Source: Comamonadaceae bacterium ALPHA2B (lineage in GTDB: Bacteria > Pseudomonadota > Gammaproteobacteria > Burkholderiales > Burkholderiaceae_C). Taken from it: a stretch of 64,000 nucleotides of DNA. The translations under genes and the position numbers were made by a program. The notes below the pieces were generated by a model. It made no database searches and was not told the DNA's origin. It worked only from the letters and a program-made list of their open reading frames with translations. Shown here in pieces: positions 6,295 through 15,615 of the stretch (position 1 is its first letter; every line of letters begins with the position of its first letter). Location of the stretch: positions 1-64,000 of the forward strand of contig SCOE01000007.1 in the NCBI GenBank assembly GCA_005503065.1. The letters are read 5' to 3'.

Positions 6295-8508
6295 TCATGG
6301 CGCCACCCTGATCACGGGGATCGAGGCGTACGCGCTGCCCCGCAGCGGCACATCGACGCTCGTGCCCGAGTCGGCACCGCCCCAGGGCAGCGGCACGCTC
6401 TCGGGCGTGAGGCTCAGCTGGTGGCGTCCGGTCGTCACCAGCGGGAATTCGAAGCGGCCCTCGCGGTCGGTGGTCGTGCGGTGGCGCCCGTCGAGCACGA
6501 CCTCGACGCCGGCCGCACCGCCTTCCCCGGCCTGCGCGAGGCCGTCGCGGTTGGCATCGAGGTACACGCGGCCCTCGACGCGGCCGCTGCCGGCGCCCGC
6601 CCGCACGCCCAGCGGCGCATAGGGCGCGCCGCTGCTGCCCTCCCAGCGCAGGAAGACGTGGACGCTCTTGTCGCTGCCGCGGTACACCTGCGGTCCGAAG
6701 GACGAGGTGGGCACCGCGGCGGCGCGCGTCTGGTTCAGGCTGGCGGCCAGCCCGAGGCGCCAGCCGCCGCCCAGCTCCTTCTCGGCCGACACGTAGCCCG
6801 ACAGTCCCCGGCTGGCCCACAGGTCGCCGCTCTGGGAGGTGTAGCGCAGGCTGCCCACCAGGCTCAGCGTGGGCTGCGGCCAATAGCGGAATTGCAGGCC
6901 TGCGGTCGGGTAGCGGCGCGTCGTGCCGCCGCTGCGGTCGCGCGCGTAGCCGAGCGTGGTGACGAATTCGGTGCGCTGGGTTTCCTGGCGGCTGCCGAGC
7001 CATTCCTGTTCCCATTGCAGCTCTTCGCCGGTGGCGGCCGTGCCGTCGAGCACAACAAGCTCGTTGCGGTGCAGGGTTAGGCTCAGCCGGCTGCGCGGCA
7101 GGCCGAACAGACGGGTCTGGTAGTAGGCGTTGGCATAGAGGCTGCGCGAGCGGCTGGGCCCCTGCGTGAGCCCGCCGTCGCCGGCAAAGCGGGTGTCGTA
7201 CACGTTGAAGCTGCCGCCCAGGGAGGTGTGGCGGTCCAGCGTCCACTGCAGGTAGCCGCTCGCGCCGGACCGGTCGTAACCGACGGCGGTGAAGTTGCTG
7301 CCCGGTGCCGCGTGTTCCAGGTCCACGCCGACGCCCCAGCTCAGCCGGCTGTCGGCGCGGTCCATGCGCCAATAGGCGCCGCGCGTGCCGATCGGCAGCG
7401 GCAGGTCGCCGAAGTGCAGATTGGGCGCCGCCGCGTAGGCGCCCGCTTCGTGCCGGAAGCTGCCCAGGCGCAGGCTGGCCTCCAGAAACAGCCCGCTGGC
7501 GCTGCCGGTCGCGACACCGGGGGTGTCCGAGCGCACGCGGCTGCCGATGGCGGTCGCGCGCCAGCGCAGCGCGTCCCCGGCCGGCGATGGCGGTCCGCGG
7601 CCCACCGACAGCGCCCAGCTGGAGACGTCCTTGGCGCCCGCGCCCAGGCCGCTCAGCGGGTCGAGGTAGAAGGCGGGCACGCCGCGCGCCTCGTCGAGCT
7701 GGCCGGCCACATACCACTGATCGCCCAGGCGCTGCGTGCCGCCCAGCCAGCTCAGCCGGCCGCCGCTGCGCTCGAAGCCTGCAAAGGGCCCGCCGGTGAG
7801 CAACCCGCGCTGGCCGGTGCCGGCGCGCAGGTCGAAGTCCGGGCCGTAGACCCGTGTGGACAGGCCGCGCACGACGGTCGTGCCCAGCGACAGCCGGTCG
7901 TGGCGCGCGAGTCCGTCCGTCAACGCGCTGTAGCCGTCGCCCAGCGTGGTGTCGGCGAACACCGTGGGCGACAGGGGCAGGCCCAGGCTGCGCAGGGTGG
8001 CGCGGGCGCTGCTGCGTTCGCGCGCGTAGCCCAGTCCGCCGATGCCGCCCCAGCCGGCCTGCAGGTCGCCTTGCAGCGTGCGGCCGTCGACCTGCAGCAG
8101 GAGGTCACCCCAGTCGCGCGTCTCCTGCCGGTATTCGCCGCGCAGGCCGTATTCCGCGCCGCTGCGCCGCGTGAGCCCTGTGCCGGTGGCGCTGCCTGCG
8201 CCGGCGCGGCTTTCGAACAGCCAGGACCGCACACCCTCGGGCGGCTCTCCGCCGGCCGGGGCCGAGTCGGTTTCGGCCTGTGCGGGGTCCATGAAGCGGT
8301 CGTGGTAGGCGGGCGGCTCGGCCTCGACGAGCGCCCGCAGGCGCGCCTCCTCGGCCGCCTGCCGGCTCAGGGGGCGGATGCGGGCGTCACTCAAGGGCGT
8401 GCCCTCGTCGGCCGCGGCCGGTGCCGCGAACAGTGGAAGAAGCAGCCAGGACACCAGGTGTCCCCACCGCGGTCCGGCCGTTGATGCCGCGCATCCGTCA
8501 CCCCGCAC
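6295..8508 (-). CDS. Usher-like outer-membrane barrel with C-terminal SdrD/carboxypeptidase-like domain
   Basis: 737 residues. Signal peptide 1-33 (LLLPLFAAPAAA), a linker, then about 550 residues of amphipathic strands with many aromatic girdle residues, typical of a large outer-membrane barrel (LGDGYSALTDGLARHDRLSL, TSLGGSFNVYDTRFAGDGG). Residues about 641-715 form a separate sandwich domain with GRVYLDANRDG and TTTDREGRFEFPL, resembling SdrD-B/carboxypeptidase-regulatory folds. Classical ushers end in carboxypeptidase-like domains, and the gene leads a locus with a PapD-like chaperone, so an usher role is the best inference. It is shorter than FimD (about 830 or more residues) and shows no clear usher N-terminal chaperone-binding domain. 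Confidence 0.6.
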   Translation of the reverse strand: MRGDGCAASTAGPRWGHLVSWLLLPLFAAPAAADEGTPLSDARIRPLSRQAAEEARLRALVEAEPPAYHDRFMDPAQAETDSAPAGGEPPEGVRSWLFESRAGAGSATGTGLTRRSGAEYGLRGEYRQETRDWGDLLLQVDGRTLQGDLQAGWGGIGGLGYARERSSARATLRSLGLPLSPTVFADTTLGDGYSALTDGLARHDRLSLGTTVVRGLSTRVYGPDFDLRAGTGQRGLLTGGPFAGFERSGGRLSWLGGTQRLGDQWYVAGQLDEARGVPAFYLDPLSGLGAGAKDVSSWALSVGRGPPSPAGDALRWRATAIGSRVRSDTPGVATGSASGLFLEASLRLGSFRHEAGAYAAAPNLHFGDLPLPIGTRGAYWRMDRADSRLSWGVGVDLEHAAPGSNFTAVGYDRSGASGYLQWTLDRHTSLGGSFNVYDTRFAGDGGLTQGPSRSRSLYANAYYQTRLFGLPRSRLSLTLHRNELVVLDGTAATGEELQWEQEWLGSRQETQRTEFVTTLGYARDRSGGTTRRYPTAGLQFRYWPQPTLSLVGSLRYTSQSGDLWASRGLSGYVSAEKELGGGWRLGLAASLNQTRAAAVPTSSFGPQVYRGSDKSVHVFLRWEGSSGAPYAPLGVRAGAGSGRVEGRVYLDANRDGLAQAGEGGAAGVEVVLDGRHRTTTDREGRFEFPLVTTGRHQLSLTPESVPLPWGGADSGTSVDVPLRGSAYASIPVIRVAP

Positions 8509-8529
8509 TGACCCCTCGGAAAAAACAGT

Positions 8530-8546
8530 CTTGCAACGCGCAAGAT
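8530..8546. promoter_or_regulatory. Perfect inverted repeat in the usher-like/htpG divergent region
   Basis: TCTTGC, 5-base spacer AACGC, GCAAGA. It lies 22 bases upstream of the usher-like start on the minus strand and about 190 bases before htpG. Possible operator for the fimbria-like locus; no regulator is adjacent. A separate TACAAT at 8657-8662 could be an htpG -10 box, but no convincing -35 was found. Confidence 0.35.
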
Positions 8547-8738
8547 TGACCGCATCTGCCCGGCGCGTCGACCTGTTTTCTGCTTAAGACGGAAGGCTTA
8601 GCAGGGATGCCGCAGACTTGCGGAACCGGGCAGGCGGCGCACGCACGGCGGCTGCGTACAATTTTTCGCCCTGTCTCGCGCCGCGTCGGCGAGGGGACGT
8701 CCGGCCCGCACGTGGGCTCCCATTTCCTGTTCAGAACG

Positions 8739-10724
<1,986 letters not shown>

Positions 10725-10741
10725 CGCGAGAAGGAACCGAG

Positions 10742-10972
10742 ATGCCCACCATCCGAGTCGAACTGCTGGAAGGCCGCACGCCCGAGCAGAAGCGCGCCCT
10801 GGCCGAAGCGCTGACCGAGGCCACCGTCCGCACGCTGGGCAGCTCGCCCGGCGCGGTGGACGTGCTGTTCTTCGATGTGCCGCGCCACAACTGGGCGACC
10901 GGCGGCGTGTTGTGGAGCGACAAGGCGGCGGCACCTGCGCCCGCGGGCACGGCTTCGGGCTCAAGCGCCTAG
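10742..10972 (+). CDS. 4-oxalocrotonate tautomerase family protein
   Basis: 76 residues. Begins MPTIRVELLEGRTPEQKRAL; after Met removal the N-terminal Pro is the catalytic base of the tautomerase superfamily, and the Arg of the GRTPEQK segment is conserved in this group. The usual 4-OT core is about 60 residues; the last 15 are an Ala/Gly/Ser tail. Known role: enol-keto tautomerisation in meta-cleavage pathways, though many homologues have unassigned substrates. It follows htpG closely and may be co-transcribed. Confidence 0.88.
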   Translation: MPTIRVELLEGRTPEQKRALAEALTEATVRTLGSSPGAVDVLFFDVPRHNWATGGVLWSDKAAAPAPAGTASGSSA

Positions 10973-10973
10973 A

Positions 10974-11059
10974 ACCGTTTGCGCTGAGCTTGGCCTGTCC
11001 TGAGCCCGTCGAAGGATCGAAGCGCCGCGCAGGGCTTCGATAGGCTCAGCCCGAACGGC
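10974..11059. repeat. Imperfect long palindrome of the TGAGCC/TCGAAG type
   Basis: Outer arms CCGTTTGCGCTGAGC (10975-10989) and GCTCAGCCCGAACGG (11043-11057) with nested TGAGCC...TCGAAG and CTTCGATAGGCTCA arms. One minus-strand frame reads KPFGLSLSKP, a spurious peptide familiar from many proteobacterial genomes carrying this repeat. It fills the gap between the convergent tautomerase and srkA genes, where it may also act as a bidirectional terminator. Confidence 0.75.
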
Positions 11060-11081
11060 TTCTTACCGATCGCACTGAATT

Positions 11082-12113
11082 TCAGGCGTACAGGGGCTCG
11101 TCCGCCATCGCCTCGCACTGATCCTGCAGCATCTGGATCTGGCCCTTCCAGTAGTCGCTGCTGCCGAACCAGGGGAAGGTGATCGGGAAGATCGGGTCCT
11201 GCCAGCGGCGGGCCAGCCAGGCCGAGTAGTGGAGCAGCCGCAAGGTGCGCAGCGGCTCGATCAGCGCCAGCTCGCGGCGGTCGAAGTCGCGGAACTGCTC
11301 GTAGCCGTCGAGCAGGCCGCTCAACTGGCCGGTGCGCTGCGCGCGGTCGCCTGACAGCAGCATCCACAGGTCCTGGACCGCGAAGCCGGTGCGCGCATCG
11401 TCCAGGTCGACGAAGTGCGGGCCGCCGCCCTCGCGGTCGGTCGGCGTCCAGAGGATGTTGCCGGGGTGGCAGTCGCCGTGCAGGCGCAGGCTCCGGAGTT
11501 CCGAATCGAATCGGCCTCCAGCGCCCGTGGACAGGGCGGTGGCAGCTATCAAATCGAGAGCATCGTCGCAGGCCCGCTCCCAGTCCTTCTGCACGTCCAG
11601 CGGCACCATCTCGTGGCCCAGCAGCCAGTCGCGCGAGTCGATGCCGAAGTTCTTCAGGTCGAGGGTCGGCCGGTGCACGAAGGGGCGCTTCGCGCCCACG
11701 GTGTGGATGCGTGCGAGGAAGCGGCCGATCCATTCGAGCACCTCGAAGTCGTCGAGCTCCGGCGCGCGTCCGCCGCGCGAGGGGCTGACGCTGAAGGCGA
11801 AGCCGGCGTGGTGGTGCAGCGTGCGTCCGTCGATCACGCGCGGCGCGACCATCGGCACCTCGGCCGCGGCCAGTTCGAGGGCGAAGTCGTGCTCCTCCTG
11901 GATCTGCGCGTCGCTCCAGCGCCCGGGCCGGTAGAACTTCACCACCACCGGCTTCTCGTCCTCGATGCCGACCTGGTAGACGCGGTTCTCGTAGGAGCTC
12001 AGCGGGACCAGCCGGCCGTCGCCGTACAGGCCGACGCCGGCCAGGGCGTCGAGCACTGCGTCGGGCGTGAGCGATTCGTAGGGGTGGGGCGTGGCGGGCG
12101 CGGTGTCGGGCAT
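11082..12113 (-). CDS. srkA: Stress response kinase SrkA (YihE/RdoA family)
   Basis: 343 residues; APH-fold Ser/Thr kinase. Visible are the Lys-bearing strand PVVVKFYRPGRW, the catalytic loop LHGDCHPGNILW and the metal-binding FVDLDDARTG that replaces DFG. Family proteins are about 325-330 residues and phosphorylate stress and death-pathway targets in the cytosol. Odd: residues about 184-204 (LIAATALSTGAGGRFDSE) are encoded by a copy of the dispersed GATAGC repeat and lie just before the catalytic loop; similar proteins recalled from enterobacteria are shorter here. Convergent with the tautomerase gene; 32 bases downstream of the DUF2855 gene. Confidence 0.9.
   Translation of the reverse strand: MPDTAPATPHPYESLTPDAVLDALAGVGLYGDGRLVPLSSYENRVYQVGIEDEKPVVVKFYRPGRWSDAQIQEEHDFALELAAAEVPMVAPRVIDGRTLHHHAGFAFSVSPSRGGRAPELDDFEVLEWIGRFLARIHTVGAKRPFVHRPTLDLKNFGIDSRDWLLGHEMVPLDVQKDWERACDDALDLIAATALSTGAGGRFDSELRSLRLHGDCHPGNILWTPTDREGGGPHFVDLDDARTGFAVQDLWMLLSGDRAQRTGQLSGLLDGYEQFRDFDRRELALIEPLRTLRLLHYSAWLARRWQDPIFPITFPWFGSSDYWKGQIQMLQDQCEAMADEPLYA
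11502..11564 (-). repeat. Dispersed GATAGC repeat, copy R2 (inside srkA)
   Basis: On the minus strand: ATGCTCTCGATTTGATAGC with ATAGCTGC (11549-11542), 15 bases, then GGGCGCT and GGAGGCCGATTC. It keeps the srkA frame and uses the same reading phase as copy R1 (IAA...GAG versus IAA...GAA). Confidence 0.75.
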
Positions 12114-12145
12114 CGCGCCATTGTCCGCCTCGCGCCGCGGGCGCC

Positions 12146-13261
12146 TCAGGCGGCCAGCGAGAGGATGTGGCCGTCGCGCGGATCGCCGCGGCCGGCCAGC
12201 ACGGCCTGCCAGGCCTGCGCCACCGCCTCGGGGCCGCGGTGCTGCTGCACGCGCAGCCAGGGTGCATCGCCCTGCGTGGCACGCGCGGTGAAGGCGTGCC
12301 AGGCCTGTGCCAGCTTCTGGCCGAAGGCCTCGGCGCCCCACTCGCCGGTGCGCTTCTTGATCTGGGCCGGTGCGAAGAAGAAGGTCGCGCGCGGGCCGGG
12401 CAGGGCCTTGGCGCTGCCCTCCGGCGCGCGCTGGTCGACGTGCGTGTTGCCGATCACCATGCTGTAGCGCAGCTTCGCGAAGCGCTCGTGGATGGCGCGG
12501 CGCAGTTCGCCGTTGCCGGCGAAGTCCACGTACACGCATTGCGTGGCGGCGTCCAGCCGGTCGAGCTCGTCGTAGCCCAGCACCTGCGTGTAGCAGCCCA
12601 GGCCATCGCAGAAGGCGCGGTTGGCGGCGGAGGAGAGGCCCACCACGCGCACGCCCGGCCGCTGCGCGAGCTGGAAGGCGGTGCCGTAGGCGGTCTTGCT
12701 CGAGGCACTCGAGAGGATCACCGTCGGCGCGCCGTCGGCCCCAGCGCCGAAGAAGTCGTTGTCGCCCAGGAAGTCGTCGATCAGCCAGGAGGTGATGAAC
12801 AGCGGCCGCAGCAGGGCCTGCACGTCCTCGCTGTCGGCGGTGTAGAGCGGATCGCGGTTGCAGCGGAAGTAGACGTTGTAGACGGCCGGGAGTTCGGCCC
12901 GGTGCGCGGCCGCGTCGGTGAAGCGCTCGGGCGAAAGCCGGTCCGGCGTCAGCACCAGCTGCGAGGCCATGGGGAAGTAGCCGTAAAGCCGCTCGCCCAC
13001 CGCCACGCCCGGGTGCAGCGACTGCACGACGCGGCCGAAGCCCCACACCGGCACTTGGCCCCAGCCCTCTTCCGCCGTGGGGAAGAACTGCCAGTAGCTC
13101 ATCGCGTCGCCGAAGGCGGCGTAGGTGATGTTGTTGGAGGTCAGCGCGAAGGCATCGACGCCGACGCGCACCTGGCCCGGCGCGAGGGCCGTGTCTTCGC
13201 GCGTGTGCAGGCGGGCTTTGGACAGCGAGTCCTTGCGGACGATGAATTCGGTGGTGGACAT
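12146..13261 (-). CDS. DUF2855 family protein
   Basis: 371 residues matching the DUF2855 pattern: an N-terminal MDR-like part (PGQVRVGVDAFALTSNNITY, YGYFPMASQLVLTPDRL) and a Rossmann-like middle with VILSSASSKTAYGTAFQL and VVGLSSAANRAFC. Related to zinc-independent alcohol-dehydrogenase or quinone-reductase folds; the substrate is unknown. Upstream of srkA on the same strand with a short gap, possibly co-transcribed. No signal peptide; cytosolic. Confidence 0.82.
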   Translation of the reverse strand: MSTTEFIVRKDSLSKARLHTREDTALAPGQVRVGVDAFALTSNNITYAAFGDAMSYWQFFPTAEEGWGQVPVWGFGRVVQSLHPGVAVGERLYGYFPMASQLVLTPDRLSPERFTDAAAHRAELPAVYNVYFRCNRDPLYTADSEDVQALLRPLFITSWLIDDFLGDNDFFGAGADGAPTVILSSASSKTAYGTAFQLAQRPGVRVVGLSSAANRAFCDGLGCYTQVLGYDELDRLDAATQCVYVDFAGNGELRRAIHERFAKLRYSMVIGNTHVDQRAPEGSAKALPGPRATFFFAPAQIKKRTGEWGAEAFGQKLAQAWHAFTARATQGDAPWLRVQQHRGPEAVAQAWQAVLAGRGDPRDGHILSLAA

Positions 13262-13370
13262 GGGCGCGTTCCCTGGTGGCTGCGAGGCCCCGCACCTTAG
13301 CGCCCGCGCATGACCACCGCCAGCGCGGCTGGCACCTGGCCGTCGCGTGGGCGACCACGCCCAGACCTTC

Positions 13371-14510
13371 TCAGGCCAGCGGCTCGAAGCGATCGCCCGG
13401 CGTCAGCGGCGCATGCCGGTAGGTGGCCGGGGTGCGGTCGAGCTTGACCGGCGCGCCCAAGCCGCGGTAGCCGCCTTCCATCTCGACCACCATGCCGCGA
13501 TGCAGCGTGTGCGGGTGCTGCAGCGCGGCGTCGACCGGCAGCACCGGCGCGGCGGGCACGCCGGCCGCCATCAGGTCGTCGACCAGCGTACGGCCGTCGA
13601 AGGCCGCGAGCTGCGCCTCCAGCGTCTGCTTCAGACCTTCGCGGTGGATGGAGCGCGCGCCGGCGGTGGCGTAGTTCGGATCCTGCGCCAGGTCGGGCAG
13701 GCAGATCACGCGGCAGAAGGCGGCGAACTGCCGGTCGTTGCCCACCGCGACGAAGACGGGATCGGTGCCGGTGCGCAGGGCGTCGTAGGGGTAGATGTTG
13801 GGGTGCGCGTTGCCGGTGCGCTTCGGGTTGCGGCCGTCCATGAACCAGTTGGCCGCGTGCGGGTGCAGCAGCGACAGGCCGCTGTCGTAGAGCGCCGCCT
13901 CCACCAGCTGGCCGCGGCCGCTGCGCTGCCGTTCCTGCAGCGCGAGCAGCACGCCGATCACCGCGTTCAGGCCCGTCACCATGTCCACCACCGGCAGGCC
14001 CACGCGCAGCGGGCCACCCTCGGCCTCGCCGTTGATGCTCATGATGCCGGTCATCGCCTGCACCGCGGCGTCGTAGCCGGGCAGGGCGCCCAGCGGCCCG
14101 TCGCTGCCGAAGCCCGACACGCGGCACCACACCAGGCGCGGGAAGCGCTGCGACAGCGTGTCGTGGCCGATGCCCCAGCGCTCCATCGTGCCGGTCTTGA
14201 AGTTCTCGATCAGCACGTCGGCCTCGGCGACCAGGGCGAGCAGCTTTTCGCGGTCGGCCGGCAGCGTCAGGTCCAGGTGCTGGATGCGCTTGTTGCGGTT
14301 CAGGCCGTGGTAGTACGACGCCACGCCATCGCGGAAGGGCGGCCCCCAGGTGCGGGTGTCGTCGCCGCCGGGCGGCTCGACCTTGAGCACGTCGGCCCCG
14401 TGGTCACCCAGGATCTGCCCGCAGTACGGGCCGCCGAGGATGCGCGACAGGTCGAGCACGCGGATGCCGGCGAGCGCGCCGGCGCCGGGGGAGGGCGCAG
14501 AAGAGGTCAT
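13371..14510 (-). CDS. CaiB/BaiF family (class III) CoA transferase
   Basis: 379 residues from MTSSAPSPGAG. Family marks include IRVLDLSRILGGPYCGQILG, GADVLKVEPPGGDDTR, NRNKRIQHLDL, LIENFKTGTMERWG and the central GRGQLVEAALYDSGLSLL. These enzymes move CoA between carboxylic acids (carnitine, formyl, succinyl and related donors). Third gene of a minus-strand run behind an acyl-CoA dehydrogenase and a Bug receptor, suggesting uptake, CoA activation and oxidation of one organic acid. Substrate not assignable. Confidence 0.9.
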   Translation of the reverse strand: MTSSAPSPGAGALAGIRVLDLSRILGGPYCGQILGDHGADVLKVEPPGGDDTRTWGPPFRDGVASYYHGLNRNKRIQHLDLTLPADREKLLALVAEADVLIENFKTGTMERWGIGHDTLSQRFPRLVWCRVSGFGSDGPLGALPGYDAAVQAMTGIMSINGEAEGGPLRVGLPVVDMVTGLNAVIGVLLALQERQRSGRGQLVEAALYDSGLSLLHPHAANWFMDGRNPKRTGNAHPNIYPYDALRTGTDPVFVAVGNDRQFAAFCRVICLPDLAQDPNYATAGARSIHREGLKQTLEAQLAAFDGRTLVDDLMAAGVPAAPVLPVDAALQHPHTLHRGMVVEMEGGYRGLGAPVKLDRTPATYRHAPLTPGDRFEPLA

Positions 14511-14550
14511 GGTGGGAGGCCGGCGGGATCGATATGCGGGCGGAGCGCGG

Positions 14551-15555
14551 TCAGTCGAGGCGGGCGCCGGACTGCGCGACCACGCCCTTCCATTTGGCCG
14601 TCTCGGAGGCGATGAAACGCGCCAGCTGTGCCGGCGAGCTGTCGGGCGCGGGCTCCAGGCCTTGCGCGGCGAACAGGGCCTTGACCTTGGGCGAGGCCAG
14701 CACCTCGATGAAGGCGCCATTGAGCTTCGCAATGCGGTCGGCCGGCGTGCCCGCGGGCGCGACGATGCCGAAGAAGACGCTCACGTCGTAGCCCTTGTAG
14801 CCCTGCTCGGCGATGGTGGGCACGTCGGGCAGCGCCTGCGAGCGGGTGGCCGTGGCCACGCCCAGCGCGCGCAGCTTGCCGGACTTGACGTAGGGCAGTG
14901 CGGTGAGGATGTCGGTGAAGGTCATGCCCACCTGGCCGCCGAGCAGGTCGTTGAGCGCCGGGCCCGTGCCCTTGTACGGCACGTGCTGGATGTCGGTGCC
15001 GGCCACCGAATTGAACAGCACGCCCGCCAGGTGCGAGGACGCGCCGTTGCCCGAGGAGGCATAGCTCAGCTTGCCCGGGTTGGCCTTCGCGTAGGCGACC
15101 AGTTCCTTCACGTTCTTCACCGGCAGCGAGGGATTCACCACCAGGATGTTGGGCAGGTGGCCCACCTGGATCACCGGCGCGAAGCTCTTGCCCGGGTCGT
15201 AGGTGATCTTGCTGTAGAGGCTGCTGTTGATGGCCAGCGGCCCCGAGGTGCCGAAGAGCAGCGTGTGGCCGTCGGCTTCGGCGCGCGCGACGTAGTCGGC
15301 GCCGATGTTGCCGCCCGCGCCGGCGCGGTTCTCCACCACCATCGGCTGGCCCAGGCGCGTCGTCATCTCGGCGGCCAGGGTGCGTGCCATGGCGTCGGTG
15401 GGGCCGCCCGGCGGGAAAGGCACGACCAGCATGATCGGCTTGGACGGGAAGGCATCGGCGGCGAAGGCGGCGGGCACGCAGGCGGCCGACGCCAGGAGGG
15501 CGGTGCCGGCCGTCACGAGCGCGCGGCGCGAGAGCGGGAAGAGGGGGGTGCGCAT
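14551..15555 (-). CDS. Bug/TTT-family periplasmic solute receptor (TctC-like)
   Basis: 334 residues from MRTPLFPLSRRAL. Signal peptide with paired Arg (possible Tat signal) ending AFAAD. Bug hallmarks: PIMLVVPFPPGGPTDAMART, VVENRAGAGGNIGADYVAR, VPYKGTGPALNDLLGGQVG and the C-terminal FIASETAKWKGVVAQSGA. These proteins bind carboxylates for TctAB-type transporters or signalling, but no TctAB gene is adjacent here. It lies between the acyl-CoA dehydrogenase and CoA transferase genes, 60 and 40 bases away, implying one operon. Confidence 0.92.
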   Translation of the reverse strand: MRTPLFPLSRRALVTAGTALLASAACVPAAFAADAFPSKPIMLVVPFPPGGPTDAMARTLAAEMTTRLGQPMVVENRAGAGGNIGADYVARAEADGHTLLFGTSGPLAINSSLYSKITYDPGKSFAPVIQVGHLPNILVVNPSLPVKNVKELVAYAKANPGKLSYASSGNGASSHLAGVLFNSVAGTDIQHVPYKGTGPALNDLLGGQVGMTFTDILTALPYVKSGKLRALGVATATRSQALPDVPTIAEQGYKGYDVSVFFGIVAPAGTPADRIAKLNGAFIEVLASPKVKALFAAQGLEPAPDSSPAQLARFIASETAKWKGVVAQSGARLD

Positions 15556-15615
15556 GGTGTGTCTCCTTGGGTTCGTTGTGGTCGGGGCTGCCACGGCCCG
15601 CGCGGCGCGAAGCGC

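Noticed and set aside
8657-8662. TACAAT as an htpG -10 box, and a search for a sigma-32 promoter
   Set aside because: No -35 at proper spacing and no CTTGAA/CCCCAT-like pair was found, so it is only mentioned, not listed as a promoter.
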